A stretch of 64,000 nt of DNA from Ulota crispa (taxonomy: Eukaryota; Streptophyta; Bryopsida; Orthotrichales; Orthotrichaceae). A program made the translations under genes and the position numbers. The notes under the pieces were generated by a model that saw only the letters and a list, made by a program, of their open reading frames with translations, had not been told where the DNA came from and did not search any database. Position 1 is the stretch's first letter, and every line of letters starts with the position of its first letter. The DNA is taken from assembly GCA_963920765.1 (NCBI GenBank), contig OY987243.1, forward strand, positions 2,480,001 to 2,544,000, given 5' to 3'. This document shows, piece by piece, positions 1 to 11,576 of this stretch.

Positions 1-188
1 TTCAAATTTTGATAAATTTTGTCCCCTTTTCAAAAATAAATAAATATGTAATTAATTTTAGATTTGGTGAGGAATTGATTGCATGGAAAGGATTTGAGTG
101 AGGAATGGATCTTCTTGTCTCCAAGTTTGTATACTTTAGATGTCATAAATAGAAGAAAGTTGCAACTACAAATGCTCTAGGTTTTAGC

Positions 189-420
189 TTAACCCCTGAA
201 GGGCCCTTGGGCTCTAGAGATACAGTACCAAATATGGTTGCAAGCCATATTCAGAAGTTTGAATTAGTTAAAAATTAAGTGTTATAACCATACATATTGA
301 AGGGTTGTATGATGGTGGGTGCATAATTTTTTTTGGAAAGCCCTCAAAGCAACTCAAATATGTCTATACATATGGCCGTACATACTGCCGCAAAGGGTTT
401 TTGGACCATTCAAGGGTTAA
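189..420. mobile_element. TTAA-flanked MITE, subfamily A
   Basis: The ends read TTAACCCCTGAAGG and, inverted, TTAACCCTTGAATGG, each with TTAA outermost. The interior has no coding potential. It matches the repeats at 23033-23475 and 49514-49674. It keeps an unoccupied TTAA near 275 where the 23 kb copy carries a nested insertion. PiggyBac-type assignment rests on the TTAA duplication and CCC-type ends only. Confidence 0.7.
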
Positions 421-561
421 TACTCTCAAACATCTTAATGCTTTCTACCTTGGTTTTTTTCCTATTGAAAAAAAAAATTTCAAATAAAAGTTCATATTTA
501 AAATAAATAAGTGATGCTTTATAGTGGGCCAATCTAGATTGGATTTCAATGCAAGTTTCAA

Positions 562-1706
562 GGGGAAATTACAAATAGGGGCATGGAAATGAAAAAATAT
601 TACAAATAGGGCACAATTTCAAAACAATTTCTAATTTTTTGTAATTGTTTTTGGGTTTGGACACTGGTTGATTTAGATACATCACGTTAAATGTTAACTA
701 ACTTCCAAAAAATCTAGAAGTTTCTTCAAAAATTACCATCCCTTTTACTAAAATTTCTTTATTTAGACTTGCTTTGGAGAAGCAGGACCGAGGGCCCTTT
801 TGGGGGACATTTGGGATTTTGGGCATGTACCTATGGCTACAGTACTTTGCTTGATTTTTTGAAACTTTTATTGAAGGTGAGGAATTCATAGATTTACGTG
901 GGAATGTAATTTTTTCTTCATTCCAACAATTATTAAAGAAGTTAAAAATTAATTTCTGGAAAAAGCTGCTCCCCGGGCAGCCAAAAACTTTTTTTTAAAT
1001 TTCATTTTTTTCAAATAAAGATCTAAAATAGGTTCTTTGGACTTATATAGATGTGGGGAGCTTTGAATCATTCAATTCTAATAAATGAAATGAAAGTTAT
1101 GAGAAATTTTAGTTTGCGGGTAGGTGTGGTTTAGAGCTCTAAACCACACCTACCCGCAAACTAAAATTTCTCATAACTTTCATTTCATTTATTAGAATTG
1201 AATGATTCAAAGCTCCCCACATCTATATAAGTCCAAAGAACCTATTTTAGATCTTTATTTGAAAAAAATGAAATTTAAAAAAAAGTTTTTGGCTGCCCGG
1301 GGAGCAGCTTTTTCCAGAAATTAATTTTTAACTTCTTTAATAATTGTTGGAATGAAGAAAAAATTACATTCCCACGTAAATCTATGAATTCCTCACCTTC
1401 AATAAAAGTTTCAAAAAATCAAGCAAAGTACTGTAGCCATAGGTACATGCCCAAAATCCCAAATGTCCCCCAAACTGACAATGGTCCTTCAGGGGTTAAG
1501 TCTTTGAAATCTAACTAACATTTAATGAGATGTATCTAAATCAATAAATTTTCAAACCAAAAAAATTTACAAAAATTTACTAAATATTTTGAAATTGTGC
1601 CCCTATTTGTAATTATATTGAAATTGGGCCTTTATTTGTAATTATTTTGAAGTTGTGTCCCTATTTGTAAAAAATTCATTTTCATGCCCTTATTTGTAAT
1701 TTGCCC
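562..1706. mobile_element. Mutator-type foldback element with 9-bp target duplication
   Basis: The outer arms begin GGGGAAATTACAAATAGGGG and, inverted, GGGCAAATTACAAATAAGGG. They are flanked by a perfect 9-bp direct repeat AAGTTTCAA at 553-561 and 1707-1715. A 9-bp duplication with long inverted arms fits Mutator-like MITEs. The centre is occupied by a second, palindromic element (799-1499), so this is a nested pair. There is no coding region. Confidence 0.65.
799..1499. mobile_element. Palindromic TTAA-type MITE (subfamily B) nested in a Mutator-type element
   Basis: Two arms of about 338 bp are perfectly complementary by eye and meet at a GAGCTC centre (1136/1137). The right end continues to a typical terminus, AATGGTCCTTCAGGGGTTAA, ending at 1499. 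The left terminus is missing: sequence left of 799 does not match the family end. It is close to the older foldback at 31965-32680, whose arms have diverged. Confidence 0.7.
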
Positions 1707-1715
1707 AAGTTTCAA

Positions 1716-2041
1716 TCTAATTGAGATCCAGTTTCAAATCTAAATCCAAATCATATTCAGATTTGGATGTAAAGTGGACACATCAAAGGGTCTTGTAAAC
1801 TATCAAGGGACATCAAAAAGATGTCAATCAACACGCCCTACCAAGGGACATGGTTCACTTACTTTTGTACCACGGATAATTGACTACATTCCTACATTAC
1901 ACCCCAAATTTTCAGAATTTTTTGTTATCAAACCGCTTATAGTGGGTCCACAGTAGTGACCCCAGATGCGTAAAGAGGCCTTTTACATACCAAGGGACAT
2001 GCTAGTTTACCAAAGATACCAAGAAGTGTACTTTTCAATTA
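1716..2041. other. Unassigned AT-rich stretch
   Basis: No open frame of note. It contains loosely repeated phrases of the type 'accaagggacat' but no ends of a recognisable element. Confidence 0.4.
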
Positions 2042-3597
2042 TCTATCTATATGAAAAAATGCCCACTTTTCCTAGTGTATTTTATGTTTGTTGGTTTGTG
2101 TGTCCGGTTTGATAATTAGTGATTGGCCAAGGGGCAAGGTGAAAGGACAATGACATGGGTGTTGGGTGTGAAAGGGCAAACCCATTGGACTTTTTTCCAA
2201 CTTGGAATTGAAATTCAACTACAAAGAGGTGGGGAGGGAGAGATGAAGAGACAAATTGATTTGAAATCCAAACTCAAACAATAAGGAGGTAAATGAAAGG
2301 GCATGTTTGTAATTGTTTAAATTTAATTGTGCCTCATTGGATATTTTTTAATTTAATTTTAGAAAATATCAGATTTCTTTGTATTCTTTTTATGAATGGC
2401 ATATATTTCTTTTTACTAAATTAACTTCAAACAAACATTGTAATTTGCTCAGATTATTAGAAAATTTATATTAGAATTATTTAATTTTAGTTATTTAAAT
2501 TAATTTAACTCCAATCTTTTCTTTTAAATGAAATTTTTACTAAAAATTTCAAGTTGAATTTCTCCAAAAAATGCTAAATGGGGTTGCAAACTCATGTACT
2601 TATGCTAAATGGAAATATCACATTTACCTCTACTATGCTAAATGGGGCTACCTCCTTCTTTAATAAATTTTTTTTCTTTTGTTTTTTCAAAATTCCTCAG
2701 CTTGAATCCCACACCACCATGATAGACAAGTCATGAGACCATTTTGCAATAGCAAAATGGGATCAAGACTCGTCTATCTATACAAAAAATGCCCACTTTT
2801 CCTAATGTATTTTATGTTTGTTGGTTTGTGTGACCGGTTTGATAATTTGTGATTGGCCAAGGGCCAAGGGGCATTAAGGAAATGAAAAGACATTTTTAAT
2901 GAACTTTATTGGATAGCTCTTAATTTGTATTTTAAATTGAGTACAAAGGGGTAGGGAGGGAGATGAAAAGTCAATTTAATTTCACCCCTTTGAATACTTT
3001 TAAAACCTAAATCTAAATTTTAAATTGAAAGAGGTGTAGATTGACATGAAAAGACATATTTAATTGATAAGCCCCATTGCACAATTCTTAATTTGAACTT
3101 TAAATTCAAAATTTAAAAACTTGGAGATAAATGGAAGGACATGTTTGAATTTATTTAAAATTTAAAGTGCCTCATTAGATGTTTTGTATTTTTATCTCAA
3201 AAAATTTGAATTTCTTTTATGAATAGCATTTTTTTAATTACTAAATTTATTACTAAATTAAATTCAAATGATCAAGAAAAATTATAATAGAATTCTTCAT
3301 TTCAATTTATTTAAATGGAACTATTTGAATTTACTCTAATACCATTCTAATTTGAAAATCTACATTTTTACTAAAAATTTCATGTTAAATTTCTACAAAA
3401 AAATGCTAAATGGAACTACTCAACCTATGCTAAATGGAAACACCACATTACCTCTACTATGTTAAATGGGGCTACCTCCTTCTTTTAATAAATTTTTCTC
3501 CTTTTTGTTTTTCAAAATCCCCCAACTTGAATCCCACACCACCATGATAGACGAGTCACGAGACCATTTTGCGGTAGCAAAATGGGATTAGGACTCG
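2042..3597 (+). mobile_element. Two tandem Helitron-like units
   Basis: Unit 1 (2042-2772) and unit 2 (2773-3597) share starts (TCTATCTATA then AAAAAATGCCCACTTTTCC) and ends. Each end carries a stem-loop, CCATTTTGC-4 nt-GCAAAATGG, inside a second stem GACGAGTC/GACTCGT. The units abut exactly, and the pair sits between A (2041) and T (3598). A 5' TC start, no inverted termini, a 3' hairpin and A/T insertion fit rolling-circle elements, but the last bases are CTCG rather than canonical CTRR. There is no helicase gene, so they would be non-autonomous. Confidence 0.4.
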
Positions 3598-4456
3598 TTC
3601 TATCATAAAGAAATGAAATGATGCTAATGAGTCTACCATTAGAGGAGTGCTCAATCTATGTCAAGGAGTGGATTGCAATCAATATTCTATGTAGTGAATT
3701 ATTGAATAACAAATTTGCCAAAAAGTGGACAATTATTCTTCAAAATAGTGGACTATTAGTTTGCAAAGAAACGGGAAGTCAATCTCAAATGAGTGGAAAA
3801 TCAATTTGCTAAGGAGTGGATTGTTGGACAACAAATCTCAAAAAGAGCATGCAATCAATCAATAGCAATAGGAAATTAATATACTAAAGAGTGAATAATT
3901 GAAGGGTTTTTGTAATATGACATGGGTTTTGTCTTTGCAATAACGAAATAATTGTTATTTTCACCCAAAGCGGTTTGTCTATATTTATATGAAATAAAGA
4001 TGATTTTGATTTTGTGAGTACGTAATTATTTCACTAATCATTATTTACTCATTGTGAACAAAATGTCATGTCCCTTCAACTTTAAAGGGACAATAAAGTG
4101 GAAATGGTTTAATTTTTACAATATTCACCGTGAATGGAAGTAGATGTGTAACAATTTTTAATTAAATAATTAACGGTTCAAGGTACCAACAAGTCAAAAC
4201 CCTTTCAACATTGGTGTTTTATTAGTGAACTTTTTGTCAAAGCTCTTATTCATTTTGCGGAAATTTTGTTATTTTTTTTCTTGACATTTTGTGGAAATTT
4301 GATTTTTGTATTTTTCAATTAAAAAAAAACAAAACCCATGTCATACTACGGTAGTCTAAAATGGAATGTGCAATTACTTTGCCAAGGAGTAGATTGTTGA
4401 ACAACTACTAATAACTTTAGAGCAAAATTAGCTCTAATAATTATCTCAAAGAACTT
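3598..4456. other. Unassigned stretch with short dispersed motif repeats
   Basis: A motif like AAGGAGTGGATTGTTG recurs in degenerate form (near 3663, 3811 and 4382). A 17-bp inverted pair (3916-3932 and 4329-4345, TATGACATGGGTTTTGT) encloses about 400 bp. No gene or clear element is seen. Confidence 0.35.
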
Positions 4457-4814
4457 TTAACCCTTAAAGGATGGATGGATCACCGTGGCTTGCCCTGCTT
4501 GTAGCATTCTACAGTGTTTTGCACATGGGCACCAATAGTATTGCTTCAAAAAGTTGGAAAAGTCAACAGTGCATGGTGCCCCTCATGAAAATTGCAAGAA
4601 GGACAGCTTGGGAGCTAACACCATGTATCATAATTTGGGTTACAAAATAAAATGAATGTATCTCAAGAGGTAAATTTTTGCTTTCCATGATGCACTACGC
4701 TTTTATGATCACCTTTGGAAAAAAATCAGATCAAAATCGGTATCTTTCTGGGATATAGAGTTTTTTTTTGGAGGCAACGGATGTTTTTTGTGCGTGCCAA
4801 CGTTTAGGGGTTAA
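4457..4814. mobile_element. TTAA-flanked MITE, small subfamily
   Basis: The ends are TTAACCCTTAAAGGATGG and, inverted, TTAACCCCTAAACGTTGG. The element is 358 bp including both TTAA copies, with no open frame. No close relative of the interior was noticed in the window. Confidence 0.6.
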
Positions 4815-4945
4815 ATTGTATAACCTTCAACATGACTTTTAATTGATTTACTTTTCACAATTTGATCTCTCAAAACTCATTTGTTGAGACAGCTTTTTTG
4901 AACTAGAAAAGAGATACTTAGAAAACTTGATGAAATATTAATAAA

Positions 4946-6126
4946 CTAGTGTACCCTTGTACCCGCCGTTTTGGTGGAGGGCCATCACGGGAGAGGGTCC
5001 TTGCAAAAATATTAACATGACCTTTCTCATAATCACCTTCTTTAGGCTTCTTCTCCTTTCTGTTACAACAAGCTTACTTGTACTATGCTTACCTACGCGC
5101 TTTGCCTCCTTCTCTAGGCGTCCACCCCCTATTCCTGTGTATACCCCATCTCCAAGGACAACCATAACCGCCACATAACCATAAAAATAAGAATAACCGC
5201 ATTTAATCTTCTTGTAGCAACACCCAACTACCCAACTAATGAAACCAAGCCTATTATTAGTATAGATAGAACAATAGTAAAAAAACATGTGTGTTTTAGT
5301 TCAAAGAACTATTCTTACCAATAATTGATTTACACTCAAGCTTAAAAGAGCAATTTTGAATTATCATAGTGCAAAGTCTATAGAACATTTGTGAAAAAAT
5401 CATTTTAAAAGCTTGTACATTCAAACATTATTCAACTAGGACAAAACCAAGGAGATTTGATGCACAAAAAATACAATATTTGGAAACAAAGGACAATACA
5501 CAATATGTTCATCATCCAAATAAAAAATGCAAAGTCCATCTTGAGGAGAGTGGGAACAACATAAAAATACTTGGAATCATCATTAGTGTAAGTGCACTTG
5601 TGGTGTATTTAGCTACTTCTAGACTATTATGTAATTATGGACTTTGTGTTTATGAACATCTTAAAAACCTCTCCATACTTTGTGTGTCTACTTTGGTTTG
5701 GATACATCTCCCAATGTTTTATAAATACCTATCATTGTTTTTGAATTGTTACATATGGATTATGCACAATCCACACTTAATTAAGTTTGAAGAGGCTATT
5801 CAATGTAAGCTTTAACACATAGTAGGCAATATCACCATCTACTACGGTATGTTCTTCCATCAACTCATAGAACTATTTGCATGCATGTGATGAGGCATTC
5901 ACATTCTTTTAGATTTAAATTCAAGTTTACAATTTTACATATTGAAAGTCAAGTGCAATAACATGGCTAAGTAGGAGCAAAAATCCTCTTTGGGAATTTT
6001 CATGTGGAAATGTAAATTTTTGACCATACTCTACCAAAATACAATCATAGTTGAAATTCCTTAAGTTTTTTTTATCACATCTTGTTAAGATAATAGAACT
6101 TTATATAGATAGTAGAACTTTATAGA
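4946..6126 (-). mobile_element. Probable non-autonomous Helitron
   Basis: Read on the minus strand, the left boundary gives a 3' end GGCGGGTACAAGGGTACACT then AGT: CTAG followed by host T, with a weak GTAC hairpin. The right boundary gives TCTATAAAGTTCTACTATCT after an A, a typical plant Helitron 5' start. An alternative 5' start lies at 6109. No Rep/helicase is encoded. A 111-residue frame at 5480-5815 has one hydrophobic segment and no recognised homology. Confidence 0.45.
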
Positions 6127-6751
6127 TACAAGTTGCCTCTTCTGCTCTTTTTGTTGTCTCACCTACTTCTTCTCTCTTTTTGCAATTTTTTACATTCTCT
6201 TTCCCTCTTCATTCTATTTTCACATTTTTGGTGATTGAAAAACACCTAATGCTATATAAAATGGATAGATAAATGGTTGAAAATATTTTAAAAATATTTG
6301 TTGTTTATAAAACTTTGGAGGTTTGATTTGGCCAAATACATAGGACATAGATGATTATTTTGAATTTGAGGTAGAAGGGATTAATTACTAAGTTCAGAGG
6401 TCTAGCTTTTCAAGTATACCATCATTTTTCAATGAAAAATTACCAAACATGTTCATAATAATAAGCAAAGAGGACTTGCTTGAGAGATCATGTTGTTAAA
6501 TGAAACAAGAGAGCATATAATTGCTATTGAGCATCACTTGCTAGGACAATTTCACAATCTTTGGGATGTTGGTTCAACATTCTTTGTAAAAGGTTAGTTC
6601 AATTTCCTAGTTCAAGGATTCATAATTTGGAGTTGGTTTAACATTATTGGTTCAAGGCTTGTTCAATATTTGTAATTCAAGGTTGGTACAACATTCCTTG
6701 TTCAAGGCTTGTTCAAATATCATGATTCAAGGCTCAACTCATTTATATATA
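6127..6751. other. Unassigned AT-rich stretch with a recurring short motif
   Basis: From about 6560 to 6740 the phrase TTGGTTCAAGG or a variant recurs several times at irregular spacing. No gene is recognised. Confidence 0.35.
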
Positions 6752-7231
6752 GGGAAAATATCAAAACTGCCCCTCAGTTCTTTCAAAATATCAAATATAC
6801 CCCTATATTATCTGAAATATAAAAATTACCCCTACTTTTGTGTCAAAATATCAATTATACCCTTTGTTGTCTTTGAAAACATCTAATATCTTTACTATTT
6901 TGTACTTCTTTAGAACAATTTTTTGTAAATATTGGGATGCCAATGAAAATTACAAAATCTAGATGCAAATTGCCTATAAGTCAAATCTTGGAGGCAAGTT
7001 TAATATAGGGTTTTTGCATTTAAGTTTATTATGGCCATGTATTGACTAATCTTTCTCACTGCCTTTGGTGCAAATGTGACTTACAAAAATTTTAGTAAAA
7101 AGGCATAACAAAATTAAGAATATTAGATGTTTTTGAAGATAACTAGGGGTATAATTGATATTTTGACAAAAAACCAGGGATAATTTTGATATTTCAGATA
7201 ATATAGGGGTATATTTGATATTTTGAAAGAA
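6752..7231. mobile_element. Foldback MITE, probably Mutator-type, right end truncated
   Basis: Inverted arms of about 115-140 bp contain AATATCAAATATACCCCTAT and its complement. The left end is GGGAAAATATCAAAACTGCC. The right arm lacks the outermost 25 or so bases, and no target duplication is visible. The arms resemble those of the element at 23920-24233. The central loop (about 6890-7118) is unique. Confidence 0.5.
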
Positions 7232-7628
7232 TGGGTTAGTTGAATAATCTTTAGTAGCTTTCCAAATAGATTTACTTAATTTGAGTACCCTTAGTTAGTG
7301 ATTGAGCACTTTTAAATAGGTTGATTAAAACCCTTTGAATAGGTTGAAGCATCCATGGAAAAATTGCTTAAGCATCCTTTGATTGGCTTAGATAGGTTGA
7401 TTGAAACTCCCTCTCATAGTATTTGAGCCTCCCTTGATAAACTCTTTGGATATTCTTGTTGATAGCCCCTTGTTAGGTTGGTTGAAAATAGATCACAAGT
7501 CCAATAGGTTGGTTGAAACTAGCAGTTTTAAGTAGGTTGGTTCAAGCAAGTGGCCTTTAGAATTGATTGAACCACCTCTAGATAGATTGATTGAGTGTGA
7601 GTAAATATTTAGTTTTATTGGGTACTCT
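7232..7628. other. Unassigned stretch with repeated AGGTTGGTTGAA motif
   Basis: Variants of ATAGGTTG(A/G)TTGAAAC occur about seven times at irregular spacing between 7315 and 7600, echoing the motif at 6560-6740. It may be a decayed tandem repeat split by the foldback element. No gene is seen. Confidence 0.35.
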
Positions 7629-8275
7629 TTAACCCCTAAATGCCCAGGCAACCAGATTTGGGTCGCAACAAAACTTTCAAGATGAATGAAACCTTATCAA
7701 ATCACCATTTTCAGTATTTGTTTTTCAATATAAGTTGGGTTTGAAGTCTATTTTCAACATCAAAATTCTGATTTTGAAAATGAAAATTGATGATTTTTCT
7801 ACTCAAGAATTTGTACAAAGGTATACATTGCAATCTTGAGTTTTCTAGTGTTGGAAGATCTTGAAAATGAGCCTCAAATACACTAGAGCTCGGAGAAAAA
7901 ATCACCTTAGATATCCATTTAAAAAATATAGGAGTAGATTTTGAAAGCCATAAATTGATTAAAGTTAAACATGTAATGACCACCTCATATTTTTTTGGTA
8001 ACCAACTCTTTAGATTTGACATGTAAGATGAGGATTAGAGAACTATAAGTCACTTTTGCAATTTTAACACCCTCATGTTCAAACATTATAATCTTTCAAA
8101 CTATAAGTGATATTGTTGTGTTTTCTTTTCCCATTTAATCTCTAACATGTTCAGTTAAAATTTCTATGGTTACAATTTTAAAAAACTTGATGAAATTTTT
8201 GAAAAGGTTGGTTGATTGTTCTGATTTACGGAAATTCCAAGAAGCTCAGATAGGGCTTGGGCATTTAGGGGTTAA
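7629..8275 (-). mobile_element. TTAA-flanked MITE, subfamily F (about 650 bp)
   Basis: The ends are TTAACCCCTAAATGCCCAGG and, inverted, TTAACCCCTAAATGCCCAAG. The interior is the reverse complement of the elements at 46840-47496 and 52058-52711 (shared phrase near 8040-8100 about ATCATGAGGGTGTTA in those copies). The three copies agree in length within about 10 bp. No transposase frame is seen. Confidence 0.7.
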
Positions 8276-9681
8276 TAGGCCTTGGATACATTAATATATC
8301 ACCATTTACCAAGCTGTGAAACATTGGTGAATCACAATTTGGTAGACCCTTGGTGATTAAACATAAAATAATAGGAACTAGAAGCAACATTCTAAGGTCC
8401 TTAATTTGGTTATTAATAGAGACTTTAATGGAAAGTTTTATATTCTAAAGTCTTCAATTTCATCCAAATCAATCCAAAATTTGTCCAATGTTGTCAATAA
8501 CAACATAAACACCATAGTCATTAAATTGGGAAAACCAAATTCCCAAGTTGTATCGTAATGGTTGGTATAAGTTAGTCAACTTAATCCCAAAATGTCACAG
8601 AATTCCCAATTTAATGCATACAAAGTTCATACGTTTTCTTCAAAGTATTATCAATTGAATTTTAAAAAAAAACATTCTTTGTATTTAGCATTTAAGATCA
8701 TAATAAAATAAACGCCTACAAGCTCAATGCTATTCATTTTAATGTTTGATTAAAAATTAGAAGTCATTTATTTATTTTGAAAAAAATAAGTCTACAAAAA
8801 TAAAAATTATGATGGGTATGTTTTTTCCATACTTTCCAAATATTTTGACGGCTGTGATAAAAATTCCATGAAAACCCTTCAAAAAGCATAAGTTACTTCT
8901 TGAATGGCTCTTCGTATCTACAAGTGCCCTACTAGGTGGTATAAAATTCTCTGGTTGAAACATTTTTATTACTTTTTAAAACATTAAATGTTTTCATTCA
9001 ATTTTTTTAGGAAATTTATATTGTCCAAACATTAAGTAATTAGCACAAGAATCTAAAAATATATAAATAGATGAGAAAATTAAAATTTTAAGTATGCATG
9101 AGTTCTTATTTGATTTCTTCACTGTTTGAGTTTTGAACACTTTGTTCTTTACGAGATTAAAGTGATAATACAAGGGAAGTTCTTAGACAAAATGATGCTC
9201 ATTTTGAGTTTTGTTTAGTAATAGAAATGCATGTAGTGTATTGAGGTTTACGACAATCAATGTCACATCCAAACAGATCCTTATCAAAAAATATCCCTAT
9301 AGGTATCAACCCAATACATATCATCAAAGTCACATTATTGTCAATACCAAATCTAAACATGTCCAAATGAGGTAATTTCAACAAATTCAATAGCACTCAA
9401 GAGCGCAAACCTCTAGAATTAGGTACTTCTACCTTAGGGCCTATTCAATATGCTTACCAATTTCTTTAGGTTACTCTACGTACTTTGGGTAAGTATGAAT
9501 TTGCAATCATTAGAAACATAACAAATTGTGGTTTAAACTGTTATGATTACCAAGTTTGATTATCAAGTTTTCCATCAAACTTGTGAGTGTCATAAATTAT
9601 AAATTCCTTAGAAATCTTGCTTTGAATACTCCATGTCATGGTGGGACTTCCAAAAACTGCCCTTGCTTCCAAATACACCCA
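8276..9681. other. Unassigned AT-rich stretch
   Basis: Only short open frames are present, and I recognised no protein or RNA. A possible orphan transposon end, TTAGGGCCTATTCAATATGC, lies near 9434 but has no partner. Confidence 0.4.
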
Positions 9682-10032
9682 TTAGAGCATCATCACCCGG
9701 CCCCAAAATCGGCCCCAAAACAAATGACATCTTTGGTTTGGCTTGCAAAACTGCCCTAGTGGGTTTGCATTCTAGATGACCTCTTTGTTGGGTTGGCTTG
9801 CAAACAAGACCTAACTTGCAAAACATGATGTGTTTGCAAGCTTGCAAATGGCCTCCAAAACAAGAGAAGACAAGATGTTTTCCACTCGGGAATAGCTCAA
9901 CGTAAAGATATCTCAAGTTTAAGGTGTTTTTTGTGAAGTTGGTGGAGATCATGGTGGTTCCTCCAACTTGGCCTTCACCATTTGCAAGCCTTTTGTGGCA
10001 TGCTTTATTGGGACCGGGTGGTGATGCTCTTA
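9682..10032. mobile_element. Harbinger-type MITE with TTA target duplication
   Basis: The ends are TTA-GAGCATCATCACCCGG and CCGGGTGGTGATGCTC-TTA. A 3-bp TTA duplication and GAGCATC-type ends fit PIF/Harbinger MITEs of plants. The right TTA is shared with the next element. Confidence 0.65.
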
Positions 10033-10808
10033 GGACATTTCCACTACATTTTTGCAACATCAAACGCGATCAAAGGATTCATGGGCTACCATGCAGGCCA
10101 CTTCAAGTATCAACTCCACCCTTTCAAGAGCTCTTCCACTGTGCACTCACACTACTTTGTCGTTTCTTCTCTCTAGCACCGAGAAAGGAAACGAGCAGGT
10201 ACAAGCCTCAACCTATTAGGGGGTTTCATATATCTCAAAAAAAAGACAAACAAATGGTTGTAAACGAGTATCAAACGCGACCAAAGAATTCATGGGCTAC
10301 CACGCAGGCCACTTCAAGTATCAACTCCACCCTTTCAAGAGCTCTTCCACTGTGCACTCACACTACTTTGTCGTTTCTTCTCTCTAGCACCGAGAAAAGA
10401 AACGAGCAAGTACAAGCCTCAACCTATTAGGGGGTTTCATATATCTCAAAAAAAAGACAAACGAATGGTTGTAAACGAGTTTTTGTTCATTGGTAAATAC
10501 GCAATGACAACCTCCGGGAGGTCGTCATGGCTCGTTCATAGAGTGACTTGCCCAAGTTTTTCACGAATCTTATTCACGTGAACAATTTTGGTGTTGAACG
10601 GCATATTTGAAACCCCCTATTTAAGTCCTCCAGTGAATTGTAACATGAATGCAAAAGACCTAAAGAGTGGCATGGATGGGAGCTTGTAGCGTTACCCAGA
10701 AACTCGGAAAAGGTTTTGGCTTGGATGCGGTGCAGCTCAGAAGTTCTCCCTTCACGCGACAATTGCGTGTTTGCGTCCGTTGTTGCGTTCGCAATGGCAA
10801 TGCTCTTA
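10030..10808. mobile_element. Second Harbinger-type MITE abutting the first
   Basis: It begins at the shared TTA (10030-10032) with GGACATTTCCACTAC and ends GCAATGGCAATGCTC-TTA. The interior is related, in opposite orientation, to the element at 59481-59854 (shared phrases near GTAGCGTTAC and CACTTCAAGTA). It has been lengthened by an internal 211-bp duplication. The left terminus is degenerate. Confidence 0.55.
10059..10480 (+). repeat. 211-bp direct tandem duplication, two copies
   Basis: Copies at 10059-10269 and 10270-10480 both begin ATCAAACGCG and end GGTTGTAAACGAGT, with only a handful of differences. The duplication lies inside the MITE at 10030-10808. Confidence 0.85.
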
Positions 10809-11576
10809 GGCATATCTAACGAGACGAGGCAACATCAGATTCTATTTCAAAACAATAGCGAGCATCTTAGGTAAGGAGAGCTTTTACAGTGCTTTCCTGA
10901 AACAATATTTTGTAACATTAAAGGCTTACACTTACTTCCACAATGCTCTAAATATAGTTCAAACAAAGTAATTTAAATGCAATTTCGGTTCATTTTGTTT
11001 GAGGGATCGACTTTTGCTTTATGGACACCCCAAATTTGAGGATTGAACTTCGGCCTTGGCAGTGGTCATGAAATAGAACTTGGATTCCTTTTGTCACAAT
11101 CCTGAGCTTCACCGTGGTCCTTGGAAAGGCACATCCTCAATCGTATAGCTTGAGTCTACGTTTACAATGGAGAAGGGTGAGCAGTCCCAACTGCTGTACA
11201 ATACAATGTAATGAACAGGACAAAGCTGCAAGCACCTCAGAAAGCTGTTGCAACAAAAACCACATAACAGCAAAAAAACATAAGGTACTTCCAACATAAG
11301 ATTACAAAGCACCAAAAAGATAAGCATGATCGTTACAGAGCTCCAAGAGGCACAATCCATTATAAACAAAAAGAGCCATCTAAGAGGAGCCTCAATGGCA
11401 AGAAGGTGTGTGGACGCGGTAAAAGGCCTTCGGTGTTGGGATGCCGGGCTCCTTACAAGCGGTGGTTGCCGTTCCATTGAGTCAAGCGGTGGTTGCCGTT
11501 CCATTGAGTCCCTTGTTTCCCCAAACCCCGCTGCCACTCCTCCATGTTACCGTTACAGCGCCTACTCTAACCCACC
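10809..11576 (-). other. 3' flank of GDI copy 1
   Basis: This lies downstream of the copy 1 stop codon on the minus strand and probably includes its 3' UTR. A perfect 27-bp duplication lies at 11457-11483 and 11484-11510. I could not fix a polyadenylation site. No separate gene is seen. Confidence 0.4.

Noticed and set aside
2042-3597. The tandem pair as long terminal repeats of a retroelement
   Set aside because: The copies abut with no internal region, and the ends lack TG/CA and a 5-bp duplication.
4938-5288. 116-residue minus-strand frame
   Set aside because: It overlaps the 3' end of a probable Helitron, has a compositionally odd translation and a shadow frame on the other strand.
5480-5815. 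111-residue plus-strand frame with a hydrophobic segment
   Set aside because: It lies inside a non-autonomous Helitron in AT-rich DNA, with no recognised homology or supporting signals.
9434-9470. Orphan end resembling a Harbinger/hAT terminus
   Set aside because: No inverted partner or target duplication was found.
9608-10430. Frames of 151 and 168 residues on opposite strands
   Set aside because: Both fall in inverted-repeat MITEs and a 211-bp duplication; the translations repeat or mirror the transposon ends.
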